DNA of 64,000 nucleotides, taken from NCBI GenBank assembly GCA_964001305.1, contig CAXFAI010000042.1, positions 124,001 through 188,000 on the forward strand, in the 5' to 3' direction. This document shows, piece after piece, positions 34,252 through 43,493 of the stretch. The translations under genes were made by a program, and so were the position numbers. Source of the DNA: CAJXMH01 sp964001305 (lineage in GTDB: Bacteria; Bacteroidota; Bacteroidia; Flavobacteriales_E; Vicingaceae). The stretch's first letter is position 1. Each line of letters begins with the position of its first letter. The notes beneath the pieces are model-generated. The model saw only the letters and a program-made list of their open reading frames with translations. It searched no databases and had not been told where the DNA came from.

Positions 34252-35694
34252 TTATACTTTTTGCTTGAAAAGTTGAGTCACTTCCTGCCACTTAATTAAG
34301 CCCAAAGCAAAAGTCAAAATTGCAAACAATACTACTATTAGAATCGAATGTATTATAAAATTCGTAAACCATGTTTTGGTAAAAATGGCAACTACTAAGC
34401 CTATAAATGCTAATGCAGTACTTTTTAAAATTAAGTTAGTAGAATACCCCATCTTAAACTCTTTCTTGACAATCATAATTTGTAAAATGATAATAATTGC
34501 TTGAGTGACTAGGGTTGCTATTGCAGCACCATAGGCACCGTAATCAGGGATTAAGGTTAAGTTCAATCCGAAATTAATTAGCAAGCCAACTAAAGAAATT
34601 TGATTAAGTGCCTTTAAACTCCCATTTGCTGTAAGCAAGGTTCCATAAATGTAAGTAAGTGCTATGGCTATAAATGAAAGCATTAGTACTTCAAATATTT
34701 TAGCAGAAGCTTCTACGTTTTCCCAATACAACAAATCCATAATTTCAGTGGGATAGACTAAAGATATAGTAGCAGCTGTGCATGCTGGTATAAAAATCAA
34801 ATTAAATGAAGTGCTAACCAATCCGTTTACCGATTCCTTGGCTTTAATCATTCTGGAAAAAATAGGCAGCAATAAGCCAGCGAACATATAACCAAACATA
34901 TTGAAGCCTTCCAGTAAACGATATGCCTGGGCGTATACTCCTGTTTGATATTTCCCATCATCGAGTAAGCGCTCAATCATAACTGCATCTAATCGATAAT
35001 AAAAGGACATGAGTAATACCAATAAAGCAAAGGGTAAACTTTGCTTCAAGATTATTCTAAAAAGTACCAAATCGATTTTCACCTTAAACAATTCCGCTTT
35101 TCTTAGTACAACAATAAAGGCGGTGATTGCTGTTAACAAATATGCAACAAACTGAGCATAAACAAACCACTCAATTTGAAAACTTGTATCAGTAAAGCTT
35201 CCCCATAACAAGACCCCGCAGATTAGAATCATCAGCGTTCTGTCTAGTATAGAAAGTATTCCCTCCGTTTTAAACAAGTGAAGTCCTGTAATATTTGACC
35301 TTAGGTACAAAATCATAGAGGCTAGAATTTGATTTACACCTAGGACAAAAAGAATCATCACTTCTTTGCTATTATAACCAACAACAAAACCAAAACCAAT
35401 GGTAATTAAGAGATAAATCAAGCCCAATATTAGCTTTACATTAAAAATTCCTGAGAAATAACGCTGCAACATATGAGCATGCTGTGCAATGTTTCGATTA
35501 TTATAACTCGTTATTCCAAAGTCCAAGATAATATTCAACAAAATAGAGAACCCAAAAAGGGAATTATACATGCCATAGTCTTCAGCACCTACTCTATTTT
35601 GAACGGCAACATCAATTCCTAGAATCCAAAAAGGTTTAACTAATAAATTGAGAAGTACAATAAAAAAAAGGTTGCTTACAAATTTCCGTTTCAT
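34252..35694 (-). CDS. Wzx-like polysaccharide flippase
   Basis: The 480-residue protein has about 14 membrane helices in the MATE-like MOP fold. Early motifs (GAEDYGMYNSLFGFSILLNIILDFGITSY written here in part as GAEDYGMYNSLFGFS) and ISLVGLLINFGLNLTLIP near the middle are typical of Wzx/RfbX oligosaccharide flippases. ATG 35694 is preferred: the frame opens 36 nt earlier, but the segment there looks like promoter rather than coding sequence. It is encoded upstream of the Wzz genes on the same strand with 53 nt between. Function by fold and locus. Confidence 0.85.
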   Translation of the reverse strand: MKRKFVSNLFFIVLLNLLVKPFWILGIDVAVQNRVGAEDYGMYNSLFGFSILLNIILDFGITSYNNRNIAQHAHMLQRYFSGIFNVKLILGLIYLLITIGFGFVVGYNSKEVMILFVLGVNQILASMILYLRSNITGLHLFKTEGILSILDRTLMILICGVLLWGSFTDTSFQIEWFVYAQFVAYLLTAITAFIVVLRKAELFKVKIDLVLFRIILKQSLPFALLVLLMSFYYRLDAVMIERLLDDGKYQTGVYAQAYRLLEGFNMFGYMFAGLLLPIFSRMIKAKESVNGLVSTSFNLIFIPACTAATISLVYPTEIMDLLYWENVEASAKIFEVLMLSFIAIALTYIYGTLLTANGSLKALNQISLVGLLINFGLNLTLIPDYGAYGAAIATLVTQAIIIILQIMIVKKEFKMGYSTNLILKSTALAFIGLVVAIFTKTWFTNFIIHSILIVVLFAILTFALGLIKWQEVTQLFKQKV

Positions 35695-35766
35695 GGAATA
35701 GCGAAGTATTGAATTGGCAAAATAAAGCAAAGCAGATTAATCTATCGTTTTTCCATAGTAGCTATG

Positions 35767-35774
35767 TATATTTG
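35767..35774 (+). promoter_or_regulatory. Predicted -7 element for the methyltransferase-glycosyltransferase unit
   Basis: TATATTTG is an exact TAnnTTTG match, 20 nt before ATG 35795. A GTG at 35774 that could open the reading frame overlaps this element, which argues for the later ATG. The divergent flippase gene starts about 70 nt to the left. Confidence 0.55.
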
Positions 35775-35794
35775 TGCCGCTTTTAACGAATTTT

Positions 35795-36613
35795 ATGAAG
35801 GTAACTGTAGAAGAATTTTTTGACCTCTTAGTGGAGGAATTGAAACAGAATAAAGATTTGTGGTATTACTATAAGTATTTAGAAAATCCTGCAAAGTTTG
35901 AATACCGAAAAGCTTACTTCACTCAACGCCTTCAATACATTTACGACCATATTGATAAGCCGAATTTGAGAATTTGGGATTGTGGATGTGGTTTTGGTAC
36001 AACAGCCATATTTCTCTCGCTAAATGGCATCAAGTCTCACGGAACTACCTTAGAACACTACATTAAACAAATCCCTAAAAGGCTTGAATACTGGAGTCAG
36101 TTTGGAGATGTAAGTAAGTTCACCTACTCTTATGAAGACATTTTTGATCATGAGTTTCCAAAAGAATCGTATGACATTATTATTATACAAGACACTTTAC
36201 ATCACTTAGAGCCATTACCAAAAGCACTTCAAATTTTGAATCATGTGCTTGCTAAAAATGGCCAACTTCTTATAATTGAAGAAAATGGCAACAATGTGAT
36301 TCAAAATACCAAGCTTTACCTTCAAAGAGGTAATAAGCGGATTATTGAGATTTATGATGAAAAACTTGACAAGAAGATTTTACTCGGTAACGAAAACATC
36401 AGGAGTTTATCTACTTGGCAGAGCGCTTTTCTTAAAGAGGGATTTACAATAGACTTTGATAGTGTTCAATACATTCGATACTACCTGCCATTTATGTTTC
36501 CCAATAAAGGAGCCAAACAAAGAGTAGAAAAAGAGCAAGCACTTTGGAAAAAGAATTCCTTTTTAAAAGAGTATTTCTTTTTCGGAATCAACTTTATGGT
36601 AAATAAAGCATAA
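35795..36613 (+). CDS. SAM-dependent methyltransferase in polysaccharide locus
   Basis: The 272-residue protein has the class I methyltransferase core: IWDCGCGFGTTAIFLSLNG, TLEHYIKQIPKRLEYW, SYDIIIIQDTLHHLEPLPKAL and NGQLLIIEENGNN. It resembles Methyltransf_11/25 enzymes that act on lipids or sugars. It starts at ATG 35795, downstream of a -7 element, and is followed by a glycosyltransferase gene after 4 nt. Inference: methylation of a glycan, perhaps as a cap or decoration. No substrate-specific motif was recognised. Confidence 0.83.
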   Translation: MKVTVEEFFDLLVEELKQNKDLWYYYKYLENPAKFEYRKAYFTQRLQYIYDHIDKPNLRIWDCGCGFGTTAIFLSLNGIKSHGTTLEHYIKQIPKRLEYWSQFGDVSKFTYSYEDIFDHEFPKESYDIIIIQDTLHHLEPLPKALQILNHVLAKNGQLLIIEENGNNVIQNTKLYLQRGNKRIIEIYDEKLDKKILLGNENIRSLSTWQSAFLKEGFTIDFDSVQYIRYYLPFMFPNKGAKQRVEKEQALWKKNSFLKEYFFFGINFMVNKA

Positions 36614-36617
36614 GCCT

Positions 36618-37754
36618 ATGCGTATTGCCGTCAATACTCGTCTACTTGTGCCCGGCAAAATGGATGGTATAGGCAGGTTTACGTTTGAGAGCCTTAAAAT
36701 AATTGCCCAAGAAAACCCTGAGGATGAGTTCGTTTTTATATTCGACAGAAAGCCTCCATCTGAATTTAAGTTTGGGGATAATGTTGAATTAGTAAGTATT
36801 GGACCACCAGCAAGGCATCCCATTTTATGGTATATATGGTTTGAGCATCGGCTTCCAAACTTTATCAACAAAGGACATTTTGACTTATTTCTTTCTCCTG
36901 AAGGTTGGATTTCTCCACGATTAAATTGCCCTTCCTTAGGAGTAATTCACGATTTAAACTTCGTCCATTCTCCTGAGAATATCATTTATTCTCATCGTAA
37001 GTATTTGGAAATCTTTTTTCCAAAGTTTGCTAAAAGAGCTAATCGAATTGCAACTGTTTCCGAATATTCGAAAAAAGACATTACTGAAACATATGGTATT
37101 AAATCAAACCAAATTGATGTTGTTTATAATGGAGCAAATCAAATTTTTCAACCCATAGATTCGATTACAAAAAAAACAATACAAGAAGACTTTAGTCAAG
37201 GTCAACCCTATTTTATATTCATTGGAACCTTACATCCTAGAAAAAATTTGGAGAACCTTTTTATCGCTTTTAATGAGTTCAAGAAAAAGACAAAAAGTGA
37301 TATTAAACTTTTGATTGTTGGAAATAAAAAATGGTGGCCAAATTCACTGGAAAATACATATCAAAATCTTGAACATAAAACCGATATTATATTCTGTGGA
37401 CGCCAAAGTGATGAAATGCTCGCAAAGCTATTAGGAGGCGCAGAAGCTTTAACCTATTTGCCCTTTTTTGAAGGATTTGGCATTCCGATACTTGAGGCTT
37501 TTCAAGCAGAGGTTCCTGTAATAACATCTAATACCACTTCTATGCCTGAAGTCGCTAAGGGTGGAGCAATATTATGTAATCCAACAGATGTAAAAGCAAT
37601 TTCTGATGCAATGTTAGAGATTCTTGAAGACAAAACGCTTCGTAAAAAGCTAATTGAAATAGGAAATCAAAGAGCGCAAGATTTCTCTTGGAAGAAAACC
37701 GCTGATTTACTTTGGGACAGCATGCTTAAAACCATAAACCAAAAAGGTGACTAG
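36618..37754 (+). CDS. GT4 family glycosyltransferase
   Basis: The 378-residue protein is a GT-B enzyme: an N-terminal acceptor domain beginning MRIAVNTRLLVPGKMDGIGR, and a C-terminal nucleotide-sugar domain with FIGTLHPRKNLENL, the PFFEGFGIPILEAF stretch (the E-x7-E retaining signature) and NTTSMPEVAKGGA. It resembles mannosyl- or glucosyltransferases in polysaccharide assembly. It is 4 nt after the methyltransferase gene and overlaps rnhB by 8 nt (GTGACTAG). Donor and acceptor are unknown. Confidence 0.9.
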   Translation: MRIAVNTRLLVPGKMDGIGRFTFESLKIIAQENPEDEFVFIFDRKPPSEFKFGDNVELVSIGPPARHPILWYIWFEHRLPNFINKGHFDLFLSPEGWISPRLNCPSLGVIHDLNFVHSPENIIYSHRKYLEIFFPKFAKRANRIATVSEYSKKDITETYGIKSNQIDVVYNGANQIFQPIDSITKKTIQEDFSQGQPYFIFIGTLHPRKNLENLFIAFNEFKKKTKSDIKLLIVGNKKWWPNSLENTYQNLEHKTDIIFCGRQSDEMLAKLLGGAEALTYLPFFEGFGIPILEAFQAEVPVITSNTTSMPEVAKGGAILCNPTDVKAISDAMLEILEDKTLRKKLIEIGNQRAQDFSWKKTADLLWDSMLKTINQKGD

Positions 37755-38352
37755 GTTAAAAAACTTCTTTCAAAAAAACACCATAGAAGTTGGCTGCGAT
37801 GAAGCTGGACGTGGTTGCTTGGCGGGCCCAGTATTTGCTGCTGCTGTTATACTTGACCCTAAAAAACCAAACAGTAAACTTAATGACTCAAAAAAACTAA
37901 GCCCAAAGAAAAGAGCAGAGTTAAAAAACTGGATTGAGGAAAATGCTATAGCATGGGCTGTTGGACAAGTATCTCCTAAAGAAATTGATCAAATAAACAT
38001 CTTGAACGCGTCTTTTTTAGCCATGCACAGAGCCATTGACCAACTCAGTTCCACTTTTGATCTAATTTTAGTTGATGGCAATCGTTTTAAACCTTATGGA
38101 AAGGTAAAGCACCATTGTATAATTAAAGGCGATGCTAAATATAAATGCATAGCTGCGGCATCAATCTTAGCTAAAACCTATAGAGATGATTATATGACTT
38201 CTCTAAACAAAAAACATCCAGAATATCAATGGATTCAAAACTTTGGGTACCCGACTAAAAAGCACCGTGAAGCCATTAAATTGCATGGGCCAACTGAGTA
38301 TCATCGAAAGAGCTTTAAACTTTTACCAGACCAGTTAGAACTTAATTTTTAA
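37747..38352 (+). CDS. rnhB: Ribonuclease HII
   Basis: RNase HII cuts RNA in RNA-DNA hybrids, starting excision of single ribonucleotides. The 201-residue protein has the catalytic set Asp18-Glu19 in GCDEAGRGCLAGP, Asp110 in LILVDGNRF, and Asp147 in KTYRDDYM, with DSKKLSPKKR in between. The start is GTG 37747, which overlaps the glycosyltransferase stop; no ATG lies before the catalytic motif. The length is standard. It appears to be transcribed with the polysaccharide genes by position only. Confidence 0.95.
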   Translation: MTRLKNFFQKNTIEVGCDEAGRGCLAGPVFAAAVILDPKKPNSKLNDSKKLSPKKRAELKNWIEENAIAWAVGQVSPKEIDQINILNASFLAMHRAIDQLSSTFDLILVDGNRFKPYGKVKHHCIIKGDAKYKCIAAASILAKTYRDDYMTSLNKKHPEYQWIQNFGYPTKKHREAIKLHGPTEYHRKSFKLLPDQLELNF

Positions 38353-38393
38353 GAATAAACTATATTTAACATTTACAAACTACCTCAAAATCA

Positions 38394-39998
38394 ATGAAAA
38401 CATTACTAACCAAAATTTTGGTAGTCTTATTTTTTAGCATATTCTTTTATGCCTGCACAGAAGACTATTTTGAATTCGACAAGATTACTACAGAAGATTG
38501 GAGACCTGAACTGGCCTTTCCGCTTGTAAATTCCAACTTAACACTAGAAGATATTGTGCTAAGTGAAGACACCGTTGGACTAATCCAAGAAGATCCAAAT
38601 AGTAAAATATTACAAGTCATTTATGATGGACAAGTTTTTTCGACTAAAGGAAGCTCTGTAATTAATTTGCCTAACTTAAATTTTACGGAAACACTTGATA
38701 CCATTTTCCCTCCTGCAAGTGGACAAACGATTACAATTAATAGAAATGAAGAAATTGATTTTAATACCAGCTTTGAAGTTGACTCCATCCAACTAAACAA
38801 TGGCAACTTTGCTTTAACACTTGAGAATGAGTACCGTCACAACATAGTAGTAGACTTGAGATTCCCTGGATTTAGAGCGGCTAATGGTCAAGTCTTAACT
38901 CAAAGTTTTAATTTACCTGCTCGTTCAGGCTCTTCTCCTGTGGTAAGATCTACAGTTACAAACCTTCAAGACTATACCATTGATATGACTTATGGAAGTC
39001 AGAATCATAGTACAATTCCCGTTGAAATTACCATGACCATTAATACCATACCAGGTAATGGTGGCAATGTTGGCGAAGAATTGAGTATTCGAGGTGATTT
39101 GAGAAACTTAGATTTTAAAAACTTTACGGGTTATATCGGTCAAGAAATTTTAGATCTAGAAATTGATACGGTATATGTTAGCCTATTTAGAAATTTCATT
39201 TCAGGTAGAATCTATTTGAGTAATCCATTTTTAGATATTACCATTTTTAATGGATACGGTACTCCTATCAATTTGGAATTCCAGACTTTAAAGTCTAGAA
39301 ATGAAAACCATAAGGACCCAAACCAAAGAGAAATTGACATTAACCTACCTAATAATCCTCAAGTATTAAATTATTCGAATGGATTTGGCATTGATAGCAC
39401 TCCAATTATTATTGACCGAAATAATCCAATGAATAGCAATATTGGAGATGTGATTTCTTCACTTCCGAGGGAAATAGTTTATGATGCAAAAGCTGTATTT
39501 AACCAAGGAAACAATGGGGCAATTCGAAATTACATATCTGACAATAGCACCATCGGCCTCGATGTATTTCTTCGAATTCCATTTGAGGGATTTGTACAAG
39601 ATTTTACTTTAGTGGATACGATGGACCTATCTTTTGATGGTGTCGATGAATTGGAAAAAGGTTTGCTAAGAGTAAAAGCAACAAACTCCTTCCCAATAGA
39701 TGCAAAACTTCAAGTCATTTTTACAGATAAGAGCTATAATGCCATAGACTCTTTATTTGGAAATGGACCTGAGGCACTATTTGCTGCAGGTACAAACAAC
39801 CAACCGACTACCGGAACCAAAGACTTTGTAATTGACCGAGAGCGATTAGAAGCTATTGCAGCTGGAGATAAAATATTATTGAGAGCTATTTTAGATACTA
39901 GAAACGCGCATTTACCATTACCCGACACGGTAAGTTTTACGAATTCAAATAGGCTTGAAGTTTCTATTGGCCTTAAAGGAACAATTTTAATCGACTAG
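38394..39998 (+). CDS. Large lipoprotein of unknown function
   Basis: The 534-residue protein has a lipoprotein signal (hydrophobic run to FFYAC, Cys21) and a mature part dominated by beta-strand-like segments rich in Asn, Thr and Asp (VINLPNLNFTETLDTIFPP, SLRGDLRNLDFKNFTG-like stretches). I do not recognise a catalytic motif. It is followed 2 nt later by an outer-membrane barrel gene, so they are probably partners. Inference: surface-exposed or periplasmic lipoprotein that binds its cognate barrel. Proteins with this plan are widespread in Bacteroidota. Confidence 0.8.
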   Translation: MKTLLTKILVVLFFSIFFYACTEDYFEFDKITTEDWRPELAFPLVNSNLTLEDIVLSEDTVGLIQEDPNSKILQVIYDGQVFSTKGSSVINLPNLNFTETLDTIFPPASGQTITINRNEEIDFNTSFEVDSIQLNNGNFALTLENEYRHNIVVDLRFPGFRAANGQVLTQSFNLPARSGSSPVVRSTVTNLQDYTIDMTYGSQNHSTIPVEITMTINTIPGNGGNVGEELSIRGDLRNLDFKNFTGYIGQEILDLEIDTVYVSLFRNFISGRIYLSNPFLDITIFNGYGTPINLEFQTLKSRNENHKDPNQREIDINLPNNPQVLNYSNGFGIDSTPIIIDRNNPMNSNIGDVISSLPREIVYDAKAVFNQGNNGAIRNYISDNSTIGLDVFLRIPFEGFVQDFTLVDTMDLSFDGVDELEKGLLRVKATNSFPIDAKLQVIFTDKSYNAIDSLFGNGPEALFAAGTNNQPTTGTKDFVIDRERLEAIAAGDKILLRAILDTRNAHLPLPDTVSFTNSNRLEVSIGLKGTILID

Positions 39999-40000
39999 CC

Positions 40001-41440
40001 ATGAGAACAAAGATATTTACACTACTACTTTTCGTTTCTTCATTGGGTGTTTATGCTCAACAAGACCTAACACTTCATAACCTAGATGAAATCCCTCAAT
40101 CAACCTATAGCAATCCTTCGAATCGATTCAATGGCAATTGGTATTTGGGATTACCTGGTATTTCTTCTAATTACTTAAGTTTTAGCAATAGTGGTTTTGC
40201 CTATTCTGATGCCATACGTAAAAGAGGTGATTCATTACTATTAGATTTTAATGCGCTTATAAATGAATTAGAGGATGACAATTACCTTTCATTTAATACC
40301 AAAATTGACTTACTATCTTTTGGATTTTCGATAGGAGATAAAACACAAATCACAGTTAATGTCTCAGAAGTAGCTTCTTTTAAACTTTCCTATCCAAAAG
40401 ACTTTGTCAGTTTTATTTATCGAGGCAATGCTTCTTTTAATGATAATACAGCAGACCTTGATGGAATTGGTATTAACATGATTCATTATCGAGAATATGC
40501 CGTTGGACTTTCCCAGCAGTTAACACAACGCTTAAGAATTGGAGCGCGAGCCAAGTATTTGTATGGAATGGAAAATATTTATTCTCGCAAAACAGACATT
40601 AGTTTACATACAGATCCAGAAACATTTGCCATTACAACCCAAGCAGACATTGAAATAAACACTGCCGGTCTTGATGATGTAGATTTTGATGATGAAGGTT
40701 CTTCGAATTATTTAACCGGAAGAGCTAACACTGGTTATGGTTTAGATTTAGGAGCAAATTATGATTTAAATGAAAAACTAAGTTTCAACGCAAGTATTCT
40801 TGATTTAGGATTCATCAATTGGAATGATTACACATCTTCATACAAGAGTAAAGGAAATTTCAACTACAGTGGAATTGAGATAAATGCCTTTGGAGATGAA
40901 GACACTACAAGTGATGAAACTTCTTTTGATCGTGTAGCTGACTCCTTAGAAGAAGCCTTTCAAATTGATACCTCAAAAGGCGGGTATACCGCGCCATTAA
41001 CAGCGCGTTTTCTTGTGGGTGCCAATTACCGATTTAATGAGAGAAGCTTTGGTGGGGCCATATTTCAATCTGAAGTATTTCAAAGCAAACTGAAACCCTC
41101 CTTTACCTTACACTTCAATCGAAAAATGACTAAGTGGATCACATTAGCAGCATCTTGCAGCTACATTAATCGAAGTATAAACAATGTTGGCTTTGGTTTA
41201 AATATAAATCCTGGTCCAGTACAGTTGTATATTGTTAGTGACAATGTGCTAGGTGCATTTAGGCCACAACACACCAGACATTTGCAGTTAAGATTTGGTA
41301 TTAACTTTATTTTCGGAAGTGAGAAATCAAAAGAGCTGAGAACAACCTATAAAGGTGCAATTGGCGACCCTGATAAGAAAAAAGGAGCTGATGTTAATAC
41401 TAAAAAAGAAGAGAGTGACGGAAATGAAGAAACAGACTAA
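40001..41440 (+). CDS. DUF5723-like outer-membrane beta-barrel protein
   Basis: The 479-residue protein has a cleavable signal (MRTKIFTLLLFVSSLGVYAQ) and then a barrel pattern with alternating aromatic and polar residues (YAVGLSQQLTQRLRIGARAKYLYGMENIYS, partial motif shown: RIGARAKYLYGMENIYS), ending with a lysine- and acid-rich tail (KKKGADVNTKKEESDGNEE). It matches my recollection of the DUF5723 family. The neighbouring lipoprotein at 38394 is 2 nt upstream. Function unknown; a bidirectional terminator follows 17 nt after the stop. Confidence 0.82.
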   Translation: MRTKIFTLLLFVSSLGVYAQQDLTLHNLDEIPQSTYSNPSNRFNGNWYLGLPGISSNYLSFSNSGFAYSDAIRKRGDSLLLDFNALINELEDDNYLSFNTKIDLLSFGFSIGDKTQITVNVSEVASFKLSYPKDFVSFIYRGNASFNDNTADLDGIGINMIHYREYAVGLSQQLTQRLRIGARAKYLYGMENIYSRKTDISLHTDPETFAITTQADIEINTAGLDDVDFDDEGSSNYLTGRANTGYGLDLGANYDLNEKLSFNASILDLGFINWNDYTSSYKSKGNFNYSGIEINAFGDEDTTSDETSFDRVADSLEEAFQIDTSKGGYTAPLTARFLVGANYRFNERSFGGAIFQSEVFQSKLKPSFTLHFNRKMTKWITLAASCSYINRSINNVGFGLNINPGPVQLYIVSDNVLGAFRPQHTRHLQLRFGINFIFGSEKSKELRTTYKGAIGDPDKKKGADVNTKKEESDGNEETD

Positions 41441-41457
41441 GCTCTTAATAATCGCAC

Positions 41458-41491
41458 AAAAAAAGGGGAAGTTTTAGCTTCCCCTTTTTTT
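41458..41491. terminator. Bidirectional Rho-independent terminator
   Basis: A perfect 7-nt stem GGGGAAG / CTTCCCC with a 6-nt loop is flanked by seven A on the left and seven T on the right. It therefore works in both directions and separates the barrel gene (plus) from the convergent zinc-ribbon gene (minus). Confidence 0.9.
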
Positions 41492-41510
41492 ATATTGTAA
41501 CTTTTTGCTA

Positions 41511-42320
41511 TTACTTTTTAGCTGCAGTTCTTTTTGTTCTTCTTTTTGGCTTCTCTTCCACTACTTCTTCTATGCCTGCCATTTTCGGATCTACCAATAT
41601 TCTTCCGCAGTGTTCACAAACAATAATTTTCTTGTGTGAGTTGATATCTAACTGACGTTGTGGTGGAATTTTATTAAAACAACCTCCACAAGCACTTCTT
41701 TCTACAGGAACAACAGCTAAGCCATTTCTTGCATTATCTCTGATTCTTTTATAAGCAGTTAACAATCTATCTTCAATTACTTTAGCCGCTTTTTCAGATT
41801 GCTTTTGTAATTCGGCTTCTTCCTTTTCTGTTTCAGCAACAATCTCCTCAAGTTCACCTTGTTTGTGCGCTAACTCATTCTTAGTCTCTTCAAGCTTTTG
41901 CTTAGAAACTCCATTGACCTCCTTCTTATTCTCAATTTGAGCTTCAAATTCTTTAATTCGCTTATTTGCTAGTTCAATTTCTAAAGCTTGATATTCCATT
42001 TCTTTAGAAATCGCATCAAATTCACGATTATTTCTAACATTTTTTTGCTGCTCTTCGTATTTCTTAATAGCCGCTTCAGCTTCTTTAATCAATAGCTTTT
42101 TATTAGTAATCTCTGTTTCTAACTCTTTAATTGAAGCATCAGCTTTTTCAATTCTTGTTTCTAAACCTGCAACTTCATCTTCTAAATCTTGAACTTCTAA
42201 TGGTAATTCACCTCTGATTGTTCTTATCTTATCAATTTTAGAATCAATTTCTTGTAAGTCATATAGCGCTTGTAGTCTTTCTTCTACCGTTGCTTCTGCA
42301 TTGCTAGCTTTTTTGGCCAT
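41511..42320 (-). CDS. Zinc-ribbon coiled-coil protein (COG1579 family)
   Basis: The 269-residue protein is mostly a charged coiled coil (about 30-195) and ends with a four-cysteine zinc ribbon CGGCFNKIPPQ ... CEHCGRILVDP, typical of COG1579. A basic tail (PKRRTKRTAAKK) ends the chain. Proteins of this family are found next to NIF3 genes, as here, 2 nt after the NIF3 stop. The role is not established; a nucleic-acid-binding or ribosome-associated function has been suggested from the ribbon. Confidence 0.9.
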   Translation of the reverse strand: MAKKASNAEATVEERLQALYDLQEIDSKIDKIRTIRGELPLEVQDLEDEVAGLETRIEKADASIKELETEITNKKLLIKEAEAAIKKYEEQQKNVRNNREFDAISKEMEYQALEIELANKRIKEFEAQIENKKEVNGVSKQKLEETKNELAHKQGELEEIVAETEKEEAELQKQSEKAAKVIEDRLLTAYKRIRDNARNGLAVVPVERSACGGCFNKIPPQRQLDINSHKKIIVCEHCGRILVDPKMAGIEEVVEEKPKRRTKRTAAKK

Positions 42321-42322
42321 AA

Positions 42323-43420
42323 TTATAGGTAATTAATGGGATTGGTATTTACTTCAGATAAATAGAGGGCAAAATTAGGAAAATTTTGTTGAAGGTACTC
42401 TTTTATTAATTCAGGAGTAAATTGCTCGCTTTCATAGTGACCAACATCAGCAATCACAATTTGGTCTTCCGCATCAAAAAACTGATGGTATTTATAATCT
42501 GCAGTAATGAATATTTCAGCCCCTTTTTTCTTTGCATCATTTAATAGAAAGCTACCTGATCCACCACAAATAGCCACTTTTGAAATTTCATTCTGAACGA
42601 TTTTTGTATGCCTTATTATAGGAGTATTAAGCTTCGATTTTACTGACTTCAAAAACGCCAATGCATCTGTTTCCTCGCTTAACTCCCCTATCATACCACT
42701 GCCAACCTCATTCCAGCTATTAGATAATGGATAAAAATCAAAGGCTACTTCTTCATAAGGGTGAGACATTAATAAAGCATTAATCACTTTTGACTTTAAA
42801 TAAATCGGCACAATAGTTTCTACACAAACCTCTTCTTCTCTATGCATTTTACCAATTTCTCCCACATGTGGATTTGCTTGCTCTCCGGCCTTAAAAGTTC
42901 CTATTCCATTAGAATTAAAACTACATGAATTATAAGCTCCAATTTTTCCTGCTCCAGCAGCAAACACTGATTCTCTAACTTGGTCCACATTACCTGCAGG
43001 ACAATAAAAAACCAATTTTTCTAACAAACCCTTTTTAGGGCTTAAGATTTCAACATTTTCCAACCCTAGCTTTTCAGCTATTTTAAAATTTACTCCCGTT
43101 TTTACATTATCTAAATTGGTATGAATAGCATAAATGGCAATGTTATTCTTAATGGCCTTTATGATCGTTCGTTCAATGTAGTTTTTTCCTGTTAATGATT
43201 TTAAGCCACTAAATACAATTGGATGATGAGCTACAATTAAATTACAACCTAATTCTATAGCTTCATCTACTACCGCCTCAATGCAATCCAAAGAGAGTAA
43301 AACCTTCTCAAGAACTTGATTAGCGTCGCCAACAATAAGCTGAGCGTTATCATATGATTCTTGCAGGGCGGGTGGTGCCCACAGTTCCAGTTCTTTGATT
43401 ACATCTTTGATTTTTATCAT
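42323..43420 (-). CDS. NIF3-family dinuclear metal protein with central insert
   Basis: NIF3/YbgI proteins form hexamers with a dinuclear metal site. Metal ligands are visible in LIVAHHPIVFSGLKSL (first half) and DVGHYESEQ near the C-terminus. At 365 residues it is longer than the 250-residue E. coli form because of a central domain (about 125-240) containing KLVFYCPAGNVDQVRESVFAAGAGKIG, the CutA/PII-like insert seen in Gram-positive and Bacteroidota members. Function is uncertain; it is sometimes annotated as GTP cyclohydrolase type 1 NIF3-like. It leads an operon with the zinc-ribbon gene. Confidence 0.92.
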   Translation of the reverse strand: MIKIKDVIKELELWAPPALQESYDNAQLIVGDANQVLEKVLLSLDCIEAVVDEAIELGCNLIVAHHPIVFSGLKSLTGKNYIERTIIKAIKNNIAIYAIHTNLDNVKTGVNFKIAEKLGLENVEILSPKKGLLEKLVFYCPAGNVDQVRESVFAAGAGKIGAYNSCSFNSNGIGTFKAGEQANPHVGEIGKMHREEEVCVETIVPIYLKSKVINALLMSHPYEEVAFDFYPLSNSWNEVGSGMIGELSEETDALAFLKSVKSKLNTPIIRHTKIVQNEISKVAICGGSGSFLLNDAKKKGAEIFITADYKYHQFFDAEDQIVIADVGHYESEQFTPELIKEYLQQNFPNFALYLSEVNTNPINYL

Positions 43421-43493
43421 AACAATCCTATTTAAATTACTTTAGTCTAAAAGCGACTTTCAGTAATTTCGAAAATTATTAAAAAGGGCTGAA

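Noticed and set aside
35774..35794. GTG start for the polysaccharide-locus methyltransferase
   Set aside because: The G is the last base of the TATATTTG -7 element, so the codon would not be in the transcript.
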